Source of the DNA: an uncultured Methylophilaceae bacterium
GTDB taxonomy: Bacteria > Pseudomonadota > Gammaproteobacteria > Burkholderiales > Methylophilaceae
Reading direction: 5' to 3'
Assembly (NCBI GenBank): GCA_903834185.1
Contig: CAILHX010000039.1
Span: 31,621 to 95,620, forward strand
DNA length: 64,000 nucleotides
Shown piece by piece: positions 7,388-17,600 of this stretch. The notes under the pieces are model-generated. The model did no database searches, was not told the origin of the DNA, and saw only the letters and a list, made by a program, of their open reading frames with translations. A program made the translations under genes and the position numbers. Position 1 is the stretch's first letter, and each line of letters opens with the position of its first letter.

Positions 7388-9922
7388 ATGAATCAAATGG
7401 ACATTGTTGATCCGCTTGCTAAGGTTGATGCCCGGATTGCCGGAGATGCAAACCTCAACTCACGGATCGAAGATGCCTGCCAGCAGGCCTGTGCGGCGAT
7501 CGCACCAGCATGGCCTCTGGATCGGTCAATTGCAGTAAATCCGCATTGGGGACGAATCGGTATGCCGTTACGTACGGTTGCGGCCCGGCTTGCTGTTCTC
7601 GGTGATGTGCACGTCTATCCCAGCCGTAGTGATTTTCTACAGGCTTGGAGTGAAAGGCGCATCACGACAGAAGATCTGCATGACGCGCTAGCACAACTGG
7701 ATATCCCCGGAACCGCTGGTTTCGATCACGCTTATTGCCTGAACGCGCTGACTGAAGTACATGGAGTTCAAACTTTGCCGCTATTAATCGATCTTCTGGA
7801 TGATGGACCCGGACGTGCCCACAGGTTGCCTTGGCGTCAAGCAGTCACTCATCAGGTCAGTCAGACTTGCGCAGCCTATTTTGATCAGTATCAGGCAGAC
7901 TGGCAGCCGCAACGTCAACAGGGTCTCTATGCTTTCTGGAGAGACACGCTTCAGCATGACCATGGCATCGGCATCTTGATGGGGTTGCCGAATCTGGATC
8001 GTCAATTGAAACACCTGCCGGCAACGCCTGAACTTGCGGAGCACTGGGTTTTAAACAAGCTGGGCTTGCCACCGGAAGTTTGGTCGGACTACCTGGAGGC
8101 ACTGCTACTTACAATCAATGGCTGGGCTTCCTGGTGCGCCTACCTGCAATGGATAGCGAACCAGGAAGGGCGTCATGTTTCACATCTGCGGGAACTGCTG
8201 GCCATCCGTCTTGCATGGGGTGCCATTCTGCTCGATGGTGACCATGCTCCTAATACCGGGAAGGCATTGTCCGAATTACAAAAGTCCTGGTCGATCGCTT
8301 CACAGGTTTTCGTTCTCGCGGAGGAATCGTTCCGTGTTGAAGAAGTCTGGCAACTCGCGCTGGAGGCAGGCTACCAAAGACATTTGGCGCGTCAGTTGTG
8401 CAATAACAACATCTCGGTAGGAGAAATTGCAGCGCCCCAAGTGCAGGCAGCATTCTGCATCGATGTGCGCAGTGAACCCTTGCGCAGGGCACTCGAATCA
8501 GTCGATTCTGAAATCCAAACCATCGGCTTTGCAGGATTCTTCGGCCTGCCCATTGCATATACTCCGATGGCTACTTCCGCGAGACGCCCTCAGTTGCCTG
8601 GACTGCTGGCGCCGGCATTAGAAGTCGGTGACACACTCGTCGCTTCTCCAAAGTTCGAGGGATTATTGCCTGAGTTGCGGAAAGTGCAGGCAGCACGTCA
8701 ACAGCATTTTTCCATAGTTGATCAATGGCAGGCAGGCACTCGCTGGCCAGCCGCAGGATTCTCTTACGTCGAAGCCTTCGGATGGGCTTACGCCAGTCGA
8801 TTTGGCAAATGGTTGCGTCCCAAGCCAGAGGCACGCTCCCGAGATGATCTGCTCGGATTGCCTAGCCGCATAAGTCAGTTTTGTCGTCCTTCATTGTGCG
8901 ATATTGATATTGCTACTCGTGTCGAGCTTGCTGCACGCATACTGAATGCCATGGGATTACAGGACCGGTTTGCACCGCTCGTGGTTCTGGTAGGACATGG
9001 TAGCCAGAGTCGAAATAATCCCCATGCATCGGCACTCGACTGTGGTGCCTGTTGCGGCCAATCGGGAGAGGTAAACGTACGCGTGCTGATGGACATGCTC
9101 AATACTTCGGAGGTGCGCCGGGGTCTGCTGGGCAAGGAGATCAGAATACCGGAAAACACTCTATTCGTTGCTGCCTTACACAACACCACTACCGACGAGC
9201 TAGAGTGGTTTGACCAAGACTTGCTGCCTGATTTTGCAAAGCCACGTCTCAAGAAGCTCACACGAGATTTCGATGCAGCGCTGGATATGGTCCGCAGAGA
9301 GCGTGTGCCAAAAATTGGGGTCAGTCCGCAGCTTCAATCCAAGGATCTTCTGATGCTATTGCAACGGCGTGCGAGCGATGGCGCGCGACTACGCCCTGAA
9401 TGGGGGTTGGCGGGGAATGCAGCTTTCATCATTGCGCCTCGTAGGCTTACACGGGGTTTGAATCTGGCGGGGAGGAGTTTTCTGCACGATTACGATCAGA
9501 CACAAGATATCGATGGCAGCCTCCTTGAACTATTGATGACAGCACCAATGCTGGTGACCCATTGGATCAACTGGCAGTACCACGCATCACGCTGTGAACC
9601 CGGCTACTATGGCAGCGGCAATAAAGTACTGCATAACATCGTCGGTGGGCATATCGGGGTCTTCGAGGGAAATGGGGGTGATCTGCGTATCGGTCTATCC
9701 AGTCAATCGCTCCATGACGGTCGTGGCTGGATTCATGAGCCGTTGCGTCTTACTGTGGTGATTGCCGCGCCTAAAGAACTCATCGAAGCGGTGATTTCAA
9801 AACACGCAATTGTTTGGCATTTATTGGAAAATGGCTGGCTTCATCTTTGGCAATTTGAGGAAAGTGCTATATGGCGATATCATAGTAGCCAATGGCAACT
9901 ATTGCCAGTAGATGTGTCATGA
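7388..9922 (+). CDS. dabA: DabA-like catalytic subunit (DUF2309/UPF0753)
   Basis: 844-residue soluble protein of the DUF2309 family. It is the zinc-dependent, beta-carbonic-anhydrase-like subunit that converts CO2 to bicarbonate on the cytoplasmic side when partnered with DabB. The predicted zinc and active-site set is intact: C357 and D359 in AAFCIDVRSEP, H537 in VLVGHGSQS, and C552 in ALDCGACCG. The C-x-D, H, +15, C pattern equals that described for Halothiobacillus DabA. An AGGAG ribosome site sits just before the ATG, and the gene is clearly cotranscribed with dabB. Its presence suggests reliance on inorganic carbon, i.e. an autotrophic or CO2-limited lifestyle. Length is normal for the family. 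Confidence 0.93.
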   Translation: MNQMDIVDPLAKVDARIAGDANLNSRIEDACQQACAAIAPAWPLDRSIAVNPHWGRIGMPLRTVAARLAVLGDVHVYPSRSDFLQAWSERRITTEDLHDALAQLDIPGTAGFDHAYCLNALTEVHGVQTLPLLIDLLDDGPGRAHRLPWRQAVTHQVSQTCAAYFDQYQADWQPQRQQGLYAFWRDTLQHDHGIGILMGLPNLDRQLKHLPATPELAEHWVLNKLGLPPEVWSDYLEALLLTINGWASWCAYLQWIANQEGRHVSHLRELLAIRLAWGAILLDGDHAPNTGKALSELQKSWSIASQVFVLAEESFRVEEVWQLALEAGYQRHLARQLCNNNISVGEIAAPQVQAAFCIDVRSEPLRRALESVDSEIQTIGFAGFFGLPIAYTPMATSARRPQLPGLLAPALEVGDTLVASPKFEGLLPELRKVQAARQQHFSIVDQWQAGTRWPAAGFSYVEAFGWAYASRFGKWLRPKPEARSRDDLLGLPSRISQFCRPSLCDIDIATRVELAARILNAMGLQDRFAPLVVLVGHGSQSRNNPHASALDCGACCGQSGEVNVRVLMDMLNTSEVRRGLLGKEIRIPENTLFVAALHNTTTDELEWFDQDLLPDFAKPRLKKLTRDFDAALDMVRRERVPKIGVSPQLQSKDLLMLLQRRASDGARLRPEWGLAGNAAFIIAPRRLTRGLNLAGRSFLHDYDQTQDIDGSLLELLMTAPMLVTHWINWQYHASRCEPGYYGSGNKVLHNIVGGHIGVFEGNGGDLRIGLSSQSLHDGRGWIHEPLRLTVVIAAPKELIEAVISKHAIVWHLLENGWLHLWQFEESAIWRYHSSQWQLLPVDVS

Positions 9923-10066
9923 GTTTATTTCCCTATTGGGAAAATAGTATTCTTAATCAATGAAAATTTGTTGGGTGACAGCTTTTGGTCGAGCTTAGGC
10001 TATCAATTCGCAAAAGATAGCATAAATTCCAACTTCTGTTTTTGAGCATCAGCTACCCCGCAACGT

Positions 10067-10091
10067 AAAAAGCCCCATTAAGGAGTTTTTT
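10067..10091. terminator. Bidirectional intrinsic terminator
   Basis: An A-tract, GCCCC, ATTAA, GGAG and a six-T run form a short hairpin with A/T tracts on both sides. It lies between the convergent dabA and beta-propeller genes and can serve both. The stem is short and has one mismatch. Confidence 0.5.
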
Positions 10092-10109
10092 ATTTGCAGT
10101 AGAGTGGGG

Positions 10110-11162
10110 TTAAGGCGTATCGAGACTGCCCATCGCCTTGGGGTAGGTGACGATGCCCCAGGGCATGTCCTTGTCGCTGATGCGTTTGGTCACTTCCAGC
10201 CTATCGGTGTCGATCACCACGATCTCGCCTGATCTGCCGCAAGCCAGCAGTATCTGCTGGTCGTCCGGGGTGAAGCTGAAATGCCAGCAGCGGTCGCCGG
10301 TGGGGATATCCTTGAGCTTCGCCATGGTGGCGACGTTGTACACCTGTAAGGTCTTTTGTTTGGAGGAGGCCACGAACAGGCGTTCGCCGGAGCGGTCGAA
10401 CGACACGCCGTAAGGCGATTTACCGGTATCTATCGCCTTCAACGGTTTCAAGTTGCTATTCAGTATCAGGAATTTGTCGGACGATTCCAGGGTAACGACA
10501 TAATGCTTGCCGTCCGGAGATCTTTTGATGCCGCGCGGGCGTTCGCCGTACTTGCTAATATCCACGTTCTTCAGCAGCTTGCCTGTGCTGGTGTCGTGCA
10601 CGGTAATGGAGTTGTCGGACTCGTTGGTGACGATCAGCTGCTTGCCGTCCTTGTTGAATTCCAGGCCTTCCGTTTCCGGTTTGCCGACGATCTCCATCAC
10701 CACTTTATGCTTTTTGATATCGACGATGGCGATGCGGCCGGGAATCTTGTCATCGTCATCATCCTTGCCCTCTGCGGGCGGCGCACCGGAGCCGGAACTG
10801 GGCTCATAGGTGACGAAGGCGCGGTTGCCGAGTACGCGCACGAATTCCGGATTCTTGCCTATGGAAACATGTCTGGCGACTTTGCCGGTCATGGTGTCTA
10901 TCACCGAGATGTTGCCATCATCCTTATTCGCCGTGATCAGCAATTTGCCATCGGCGGTGATGCCGATACCGCGTGGGCCCTTGCCGCCAACGCCGAGATT
11001 GGCCTCGACCGCCATGGTATTCAGGTCAATCACGGTCACGCCGCCATCCTGATCACTGACATATGCCAGGCCTTTATCCACGGCATGAGCGGAGCTTGCT
11101 AGACACAGACCGAGCGCAAATAGCAGGGAAGGCAGCAACGGTGACAGCGTATTGTTTTTCAT
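10110..11162 (-). CDS. Exported YncE-like beta-propeller protein
   Basis: 350 residues with a signal peptide (hydrophobic core LLPSLLFALGLCLASSAHA). Repeated YVTN/NHL-type blades follow, each with a motif like GxxITxDGKxLxxTxxxDxxISVIDTxTGKV; about seven repeats are visible (GRIAIVDIKKHKV, NSITVHDTSTGKL, GEIVVIDTDRLEV). A propeller of this type usually sits in the periplasm and binds a partner or ligand. An odd acidic insert (EGKDDDDDKIPG, about residues 132-143) interrupts one blade. It is downstream of a TonB receptor on the same strand but separated from it by a strong terminator, so it may have its own promoter. A GGGGAA ribosome site precedes the ATG. The ligand is unknown. Confidence 0.85.
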   Translation of the reverse strand: MKNNTLSPLLPSLLFALGLCLASSAHAVDKGLAYVSDQDGGVTVIDLNTMAVEANLGVGGKGPRGIGITADGKLLITANKDDGNISVIDTMTGKVARHVSIGKNPEFVRVLGNRAFVTYEPSSGSGAPPAEGKDDDDDKIPGRIAIVDIKKHKVVMEIVGKPETEGLEFNKDGKQLIVTNESDNSITVHDTSTGKLLKNVDISKYGERPRGIKRSPDGKHYVVTLESSDKFLILNSNLKPLKAIDTGKSPYGVSFDRSGERLFVASSKQKTLQVYNVATMAKLKDIPTGDRCWHFSFTPDDQQILLACGRSGEIVVIDTDRLEVTKRISDKDMPWGIVTYPKAMGSLDTP

Positions 11163-11233
11163 TGGGTATTCCCCAGGCGTTATTTTTCGGATTTAGCCGG
11201 ACATTTTACAACTACCTGTACGACTGCTTCGGC

Positions 11234-11269
11234 AATAAAAGAATCCCGTGAAAACGGGATTCTTTTATT
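11234..11269 (-). terminator. Perfect 16-bp stem terminator after TonB receptor
   Basis: Two perfect 16-base arms (11234-11249 and 11254-11269) flank a GAAA loop on the plus strand. The outer parts are A- and T-rich, so it works in either direction. It lies 28 bases past the TonB-receptor stop. Confidence 0.9.
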
Positions 11270-11297
11270 GATGGTTCATTTACTTGCTCAAGCTGAC

Positions 11298-13616
11298 TTA
11301 GTCATCGGCTTTTGTTGCGCTGCCTTTGGGTTTGTCGAATTCGTAGGTAAGTCCTACCCAGGCTGCACGAGGTGGAGCAGGGGTGCGGAACTGGGCATTG
11401 TTATTCCAGGCAGCGTTATTGGCGGTGTAGCTATTGCCGGGGCCGACGAATTCATTGGTACCCAACAGCCCGAAAGTCGAGTAATTCTTGTCGAACAGGT
11501 TCTCGACTTTCGCAAACACCTTCCAATGATCGTTGATGGAGTAGCTGGTATCCAGGTTAACCACCGTGTAGCCGGGGATCTTGCCATTCCCATCCTGGTT
11601 ATTCTCGTCGCCTCGAGCATACTGGCTGGAGGTGGCGAAAATATTGGTGCCTATGATCCAGTCGGTAGTGATGGCGTAACCGAAGCGCAGCTTGAGGGTA
11701 TGGTGAGGAACGCCAGGCATGCTGTCGCCCTTGTTCACCTGGATGTTGCCTGCTCCGTCTGCCGAGCTATTGCCGCTGGAGGCTTCAGTGAATGGGGTAC
11801 GGAAGGTGGCATCGATATAGCTGTAATTGGCGGCAAAGCTGAGTTTATCCATTTTGCCGTTCATGCCAAGTTCCAGACCTTCACGCAGGGTATCGCCCAC
11901 GTTCTGGAAGAAGCCGTTGCCGGAAGTGCCGCTGGCGATAAAGGCGATATCGTTGCTGTTCTGGGTAGTGAACACGCCTGCATTCCAGTTGATGCTATCG
12001 CCCAGATGTCCGCGTACGCCGCCTTCCCAGGTGCGCGATACCACTTGTTGCAGGTCGGGGTCGCCGCCGAAAGCGTTAGGCAATGCGCAAGGATGGTTGG
12101 GGTCGGCACAGGCAAGTTCTATCGGTGACGGCGCACGCGTACCTTCGTTATAGCCTACGTAGAAGCCAAGCGCGTCGCTGACATTGTAGTTAAAGCCCAA
12201 TGCCGGGTTTAGGCGGCTATAGGTATGGTCGCCATTGAGGTCGCCCGGTACCAGGGTAGCATCGTTATCGTCCAGACTGGATCCTCTCAGGCTGACGTAC
12301 GCGATGTTATAGCGGGCAGAAGCTGTCACGTGCAGTTTATCGGTAATAGAGAAGGTGTCCGTCGCAAACAGGCCGTAGTAATCGCTATCGGCCTGCAGTC
12401 TTACCCGCTGCGGATCGGTGACAGGCTGCTGTGTTACCGTTTGCGAGCCGACCACGGTGGCGATTAGCGTATCGCTGTTGAAATCGGTACGACCATAATC
12501 TGCACTAACGCCGCCGGTGAACTGGTTCTTGTGACTCATCAGATCGCCCAGCAAGGTCATTTGTACCGAGCCGCCGAAACCGTCGGTGTCGGTAGAAGAA
12601 ATGGCGTTGGTCGCGGCAGGGTTGGCGGAGCTTAAAGGCAGCGTGTTGTCGAAGTTGTTGTTGACGTTGCTGTTGAAACCATCGGCCTTGTTATGGCGGA
12701 AATAAGTTTCTGCCGACACCAGCTTATCGTCGGCGAAATAATGGCTGCCCTTGAGGGTGACCATCTCCATTTTGTTTTTGATGCTGTCAGGCCAGGTAAA
12801 GGCCGATTCCGGTGAGCTTAGCATCACTTGCGGTAGCCCCTGAGTACCATGCATGTCGTTGTCCGCCAGCATGACGGACAGATCGAGGTCGTTCTTGTCA
12901 TCCTGCCAGCCCAGCTTGCCGAACAATTGCCGCACGTCACTGGCGGAGTGATCGCGCCAGCCGTCTTCATGAAAGAGATTGCCGGTCAGGAAGTAATCCA
13001 GATTATCGCGCTTGCCGCCGGTCTCGAACTCGGTCTGGGCGCGACCCCAGGAACCGCCTGTAACGGTGATGGATGTACCGGGGTATTCATCTCCGCTCTT
13101 GGTATGCACAGACAACGCACCGCCCAGGGTATTCAGTCCGAATAGCGGATTGGAACCCGGAATCAGGTTGATGTTGGCAATGGCGCTGACCGGGATCAGG
13201 TCCCAATTGACGATATCGCCGAACGGCTCATTCACGCGCACGCCATCCACGAATACGGATAAACCTTGCGGCGTACCCAGCAATGGCGACGCGGTAAAGC
13301 CACGGTAGATGACGTCGGACTGATAGGGATTACTTACCGTATCGTTGGTGGTCACCGATCCCATGTTATTGTCCATGAATTCGTTGAGATCAAGAGATTT
13401 CTGTTCTACCAGCGATTTGTCGGATGCCACTTGTACGTTGGCGGGCACTAGGTTGATAGATGTGCCTATACTGGGCAAGGGAGTGGTGGAGATTACATCC
13501 ACAGTACCGGCTTCCAATGCTTCAGCTTTGTTCCCGGCATATGCCTGGGTTTGGATGCCGGTGATTCCCATCAGTGCCAGGGATAGTGCCAGCGGTTTGA
13601 GCTTGCTTTGTAACAT
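11298..13616 (-). CDS. TonB-dependent outer-membrane receptor
   Basis: 772 residues. A signal peptide (residues ~1-27, ending QTQAYA) is followed by a plug domain. The plug has GLSVFVDGVRVNEPFGDIVN and the typical IPGSNPLFGLNTLGGALSV, and a 22-strand-type barrel follows. The C-terminal WVGLTYEF lies shortly before the end, which has a polar tail (DKPKGSATKADD) after the last strand. It imports a ligand across the outer membrane using TonB/ExbBD energy. A ribosome site (AAAGGAAA) fits the chosen start. The substrate is not evident. Proximity to a YncE-like propeller recalls the E. coli yncD-yncE pair, but the receptor is not clearly YncD-like, so this link is only suggestive. No Fur box was recognised. 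Confidence 0.88.
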   Translation of the reverse strand: MLQSKLKPLALSLALMGITGIQTQAYAGNKAEALEAGTVDVISTTPLPSIGTSINLVPANVQVASDKSLVEQKSLDLNEFMDNNMGSVTTNDTVSNPYQSDVIYRGFTASPLLGTPQGLSVFVDGVRVNEPFGDIVNWDLIPVSAIANINLIPGSNPLFGLNTLGGALSVHTKSGDEYPGTSITVTGGSWGRAQTEFETGGKRDNLDYFLTGNLFHEDGWRDHSASDVRQLFGKLGWQDDKNDLDLSVMLADNDMHGTQGLPQVMLSSPESAFTWPDSIKNKMEMVTLKGSHYFADDKLVSAETYFRHNKADGFNSNVNNNFDNTLPLSSANPAATNAISSTDTDGFGGSVQMTLLGDLMSHKNQFTGGVSADYGRTDFNSDTLIATVVGSQTVTQQPVTDPQRVRLQADSDYYGLFATDTFSITDKLHVTASARYNIAYVSLRGSSLDDNDATLVPGDLNGDHTYSRLNPALGFNYNVSDALGFYVGYNEGTRAPSPIELACADPNHPCALPNAFGGDPDLQQVVSRTWEGGVRGHLGDSINWNAGVFTTQNSNDIAFIASGTSGNGFFQNVGDTLREGLELGMNGKMDKLSFAANYSYIDATFRTPFTEASSGNSSADGAGNIQVNKGDSMPGVPHHTLKLRFGYAITTDWIIGTNIFATSSQYARGDENNQDGNGKIPGYTVVNLDTSYSINDHWKVFAKVENLFDKNYSTFGLLGTNEFVGPGNSYTANNAAWNNNAQFRTPAPPRAAWVGLTYEFDKPKGSATKADD

Positions 13617-13777
13617 TGCGGTTTCCTTTATTTGTCAGGTGCATCACCCGCCCGAGAACACGCGACGAAGGTGCAATTAATAACACCGCTGAAAAATAGC
13701 AAACCAGCCCGAATAAAGCACTAGGAAATCTTCCCGAGATGCATCTTGGAAGCCGATTACACGCCGTGTTTGGATAT

Positions 13778-14593
13778 TTAGCGACACACTACCGGTAATT
13801 TGAGCAGATCTGCCCATTGTGCTTCCCACCCGTCCTGATGACCGGCTTCGGCAACTGCCGTGATATTGGCGCACGATCCATGCTGCCGCTGCGCAAAATT
13901 TTCGGCCACGAAGGAGGGGATGATCTTGTCTTCACCACCATAAAAATGTCGTTGCGGAATGTTGGTTATTTTCTGTGCAAAATCAATTGGATTCAATGAT
14001 TCTGGCATTGCCGAAACATGATGGAATCGATTCACGGCTTCATCGTCCAGATTGCCGGCCACGGTACGCAAACTGCCGATATCAATGCGGCGGGCAGCCA
14101 GTAGCACTGCCATTGCCGCGCCGCCGGAATACCCCACCAGCTCGATCTTTTGCTGCGGAGCGGCACGCATGACGAGGTTCAATTCCTGATCCATCTTCTG
14201 CACCAGTTGTTCGGAATAGCGTTTGCCGGTCCAGTCATCCGTGGTGCATTGTGAACTCTGCAGCAAGCTGAACTGGCAGGGGCGCGCCAGATATACCACG
14301 TTGGGCGATTGGTCGAGTGCAGCCAGTGACAGGGCGATAGGGTGCACGGGGGTAGGGTCGGCGGACGGCTGGGTGGCGGTGATCCAGGCCAGGCCATCGC
14401 CTTCGATATACACACGTACCGGCGCATGGGCTGTCGTCATGCGCTGGTAAGTCGTCAACGTGTAGCCATCCACGGAGATAGCGGACAGGATCATGCCGGA
14501 GCGTCGTGCGTTGTCGATGGTAGTGACGCGCGCCTGATTGCTGGCGCAGGCGCAGCATAGCAATAGCAGCAAAAGCGGAATAGTTGTTCTCAT
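13778..14593 (-). CDS. Lipoprotein alpha/beta-hydrolase
   Basis: About 271 residues from the preferred ATG at 14593; an ATG five codons upstream (14608) is possible. The N-terminus MRTTIPLLLLLLCCACAS is a lipoprotein signal with a lipobox ending at Cys. The hydrolase triad is visible: a nucleophile serine in VGYSGGAAM, an aspartate in YGGEDKIIPSF and a histidine in AEAGHQDGW. It is probably an envelope-anchored esterase or lipase-like enzyme with an unknown substrate. It sits downstream of the autotransporter on the same strand, but a strong terminator separates them, so it is likely transcribed alone. Confidence 0.8.
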   Translation of the reverse strand: MRTTIPLLLLLLCCACASNQARVTTIDNARRSGMILSAISVDGYTLTTYQRMTTAHAPVRVYIEGDGLAWITATQPSADPTPVHPIALSLAALDQSPNVVYLARPCQFSLLQSSQCTTDDWTGKRYSEQLVQKMDQELNLVMRAAPQQKIELVGYSGGAAMAVLLAARRIDIGSLRTVAGNLDDEAVNRFHHVSAMPESLNPIDFAQKITNIPQRHFYGGEDKIIPSFVAENFAQRQHGSCANITAVAEAGHQDGWEAQWADLLKLPVVCR

Positions 14594-14610
14594 CGGGCTA
14601 CTGTACAAGA

Positions 14611-14639
14611 AAAAAATGGCGGGAGCACGCTCCCGCCAT
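14611..14639 (-). terminator. Intrinsic terminator of the autotransporter gene
   Basis: ATGGCGGGAGC pairs with GCTCCCGCCAT. Read on the minus strand, the GC-rich stem is followed by seven Ts. It lies just beyond the autotransporter stop at 14666. Confidence 0.92.
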
Positions 14640-14665
14640 ACGGATACTCCTTCTGGAGGTGAAGG

Positions 14666-17600
14666 TTAGAAATCGAACCTGGCTTGCAATTGCGCTGTAT
14701 GACTCAAGTATTCATCCTTGATCTCGGCGTCGTAACTCAACGACAGCGACTGTTTGATGTACCCGTCGCTAGCCGCAATGCGTATGCTGAACCCCAGGTC
14801 GGCGCTATCGCGTGCCGGTGATACGCCGCTCGTGGTGAAGCTGCTGCCGCCAGAGGCAAAACTCGCTGTCGTGTCCTGCGCGGTATCGGCGAACTCATGC
14901 CCCCAGATCGCACGCAGTTCAAATCCGCTATTCAATGTCGCTTTGTCGTACAACGGTATCTGTGCCTTGGCACCCAGACCGGTGCGGAATGAGTCAGTTT
15001 CCTGGTCGCCGACCACCAATGCGCCAACGCCGCTTTCGGTATAACCATCCTCACTCAGACGGCTATACGTGATCGATGCAATGGGGGTGATGGTGGCTTT
15101 GCCGACTTTCATCGGCAAGCCGGCTTCCACTTTGCCTGTGTACTGCATGGCTTCGTGGTCACCGCTGATGGTATTGCCAATCACGATGCGTTTGTTGCTG
15201 TAATCATGCCGACCCAGGCCTAGCATACCGTTCAGATACCAGTTCCGGATCAGCGCGTCTTTGATTAACATGGAACCGTACAAAGTGGCCTGATAACTGT
15301 CGATGTCGGTTGCGTTCCCCGTGCTGGCACCCTTGTCTTTGATATTGGACTGGGCATAGCTGACGGCGATACCGACACGTGTATCGTCGTTCAGCAGTTT
15401 GTCTGCGCCCGCGGCGAAACCATAGGCATCGGCGTTATAGCCATTCACGCCTTTACGCTGGTCCTGGTCGCCGCGGAAACCGAAGCCCTGCATCCATATT
15501 CCCAGGCCATTGACCTGATCCCCGGTGGCGATACCACTGCTGTCCGTAAGTTGCGCTACATGTACTTCGTCAAGGTGAGCATCCACCACGCCGAACACTT
15601 TGTTGGTCGCGCTCAACGCGGCCTGGATAGTGGCTCCGTTGATTTCAGGACGCAATTGTTCCGTCGCTTTAACCACATCATTCGGATCGGACAGGTTCTG
15701 TAACAAAGACGACACTGAGCCCGAAGATGCTAACAAAGTGCTCAACACAACCTTACCATTGGCGCTTAACCCGCTGATCGTGGAAGGGTCCGCAACCGTG
15801 GCAACGATCTGATTGGTGGTTCCAGGAACAAATGCCCAGTTGACCAGGGCCGTGGATAAAATATGCACATTGGTGTTATTGATCTGGGTGGTGGTACCTG
15901 CTGTGCCATCCGCATTGTTAGGCGTGGCTTTCGCACCAGTGGCAATATTGATGTTGCTGCCGGAGTAGGTGTAAGTATTTCCGGTCTTGACGGTGACTCC
16001 GGATGCCACAAGGGGCTGCACATCAAGTTCAAACGGATGACCGCCAGATGCCGCGCCGCCACTGGCGATATAGACTCCGCCTGTGATCTGGCCAACAGCG
16101 GCAACGGTATTTCCGCCGCCAGCACTATTGATCACCGGCTGGATCACGACCTTGTTGGTCACGTTTCTGGCTGTGGCCACATCCGCAATACTGCCATCAG
16201 CTTGAGCTGTTGGTACAAGGCTTCCTGAGGTTCCTGTGCCATTGCCGGCATTCGGAGTGACCACGATGTTGCCTGTCAGTATGCCGGCATTCTGGAAAGT
16301 GAATTCGTTCGATTGATTGGATACAGAAATATCGCCAAAAATGCGTCCCCCGATATTGTTGGTGATGACGCTTCTGGCATTGGACAGATTCAATGCCGTG
16401 CCATAGAGCGGAGTGGCCGCATTGCTCATGCTCTGGATGATGCCGTCGTTGATGACGGTGATAAGATCGGAGTTGTTATCCGTTCCAATCGCATAGGCAC
16501 CGCCAAGTGCCTTGGTATAGGTTTCTTTGCCTACACCGGGCGCCCAGGTTGTACCCAGGCTGGAATGGCTTGCCGCAACAAAGATGGTACTGCTGGCAAC
16601 ACCTTCGATGATGGCACCGGGGGCGTTATACACATGCGCATCCAGCAGATTCTCTTTAAGTTCGATGGCGACCGGAGTGCCTGAGTTGTTCCTGTTGCTG
16701 ACAAAAAGGTAGGCCCCGATCTTGTTATAGTTGTTGATATTGACGTTGCCATAGAAGTCATCCGAATCGCTGGTGCTCAGTACCGCATACACCGTAGGTT
16801 TGTTCGGGCCCATGGTTACCACGTTGACACTCCCATCCGCGTTGAATGTTTCAGAGAATGCGGTGCCTGCACCCAGCAAACTGGTGTAAAGGCTAGCATT
16901 CGGCCCGGTCACGCCAGCTGAACTGCTGGTGATGGCGCTATCGTTGACGCCAGCAGTAATGACCCCATAGTTATTGAGTTTGGTGCTGTCACCGTTCAGC
17001 CACACGCCCAGGGTTCTGTAAGGCAGGTTATCCGCGCCCCCTTCGGTATAAACTTTGGGGCCATTGGTGACCAGAAAGGTATTGGTGGCTAGCGGAGTCG
17101 CAGCGCTACCCGCAGTGGTATTGGTAATGGTGCCGAAATTGTTGACCGTACCTGCTTGTTGGATATCCACACCTTCAAAATTGACTAGCGGCTTTGCACC
17201 TGCCTGGTGTGTCAGCTGTGTGGCAACAGAGTCGCCACTTGTCGGAGCGGTACCTCCATTGAAAACATCCACATATCCTGGAACTGCCTTGAGGCCGGTA
17301 ACCACAGTCGTCGTGCCGTCCGGAGCAGTACCGATGGTGGGGGAGGTCGACCCGGAACCGATGTTCAGAACCGAGAACTTCGGAACACTTAGGTTCATAC
17401 TTCCAATATTGGTTATGGAAAAGTCGTTCGCATTTGAGTACCCAACGATGGTCGTGCTCAAAGATGCTGTATTGCCGGATGAATCATTACTGACAGCGGT
17501 GTAATTGCTGGGCACCACCATAATGGCGCCACCAGAAGCACCGCCGCTGAATGCGCCCGTGCACTTTACCACGCCGTTGCTGCTGGTACAGCTTCCGGCG

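Noticed and set aside
10742..10778. Asp-Asp-Asp-Asp-Lys string in the propeller as a protease-processing site
   Set aside because: Most likely a chance acidic loop; bacteria do not use enteropeptidase.
10356..11102. 248-codon plus-strand frame over the beta-propeller gene
   Set aside because: Mirror frame of a repeat-rich gene with a good signal peptide on the other strand.
13617..13777. Leader of the TonB receptor as a cobalamin riboswitch
   Set aside because: No recognisable B12 box or conserved junction pattern was found.
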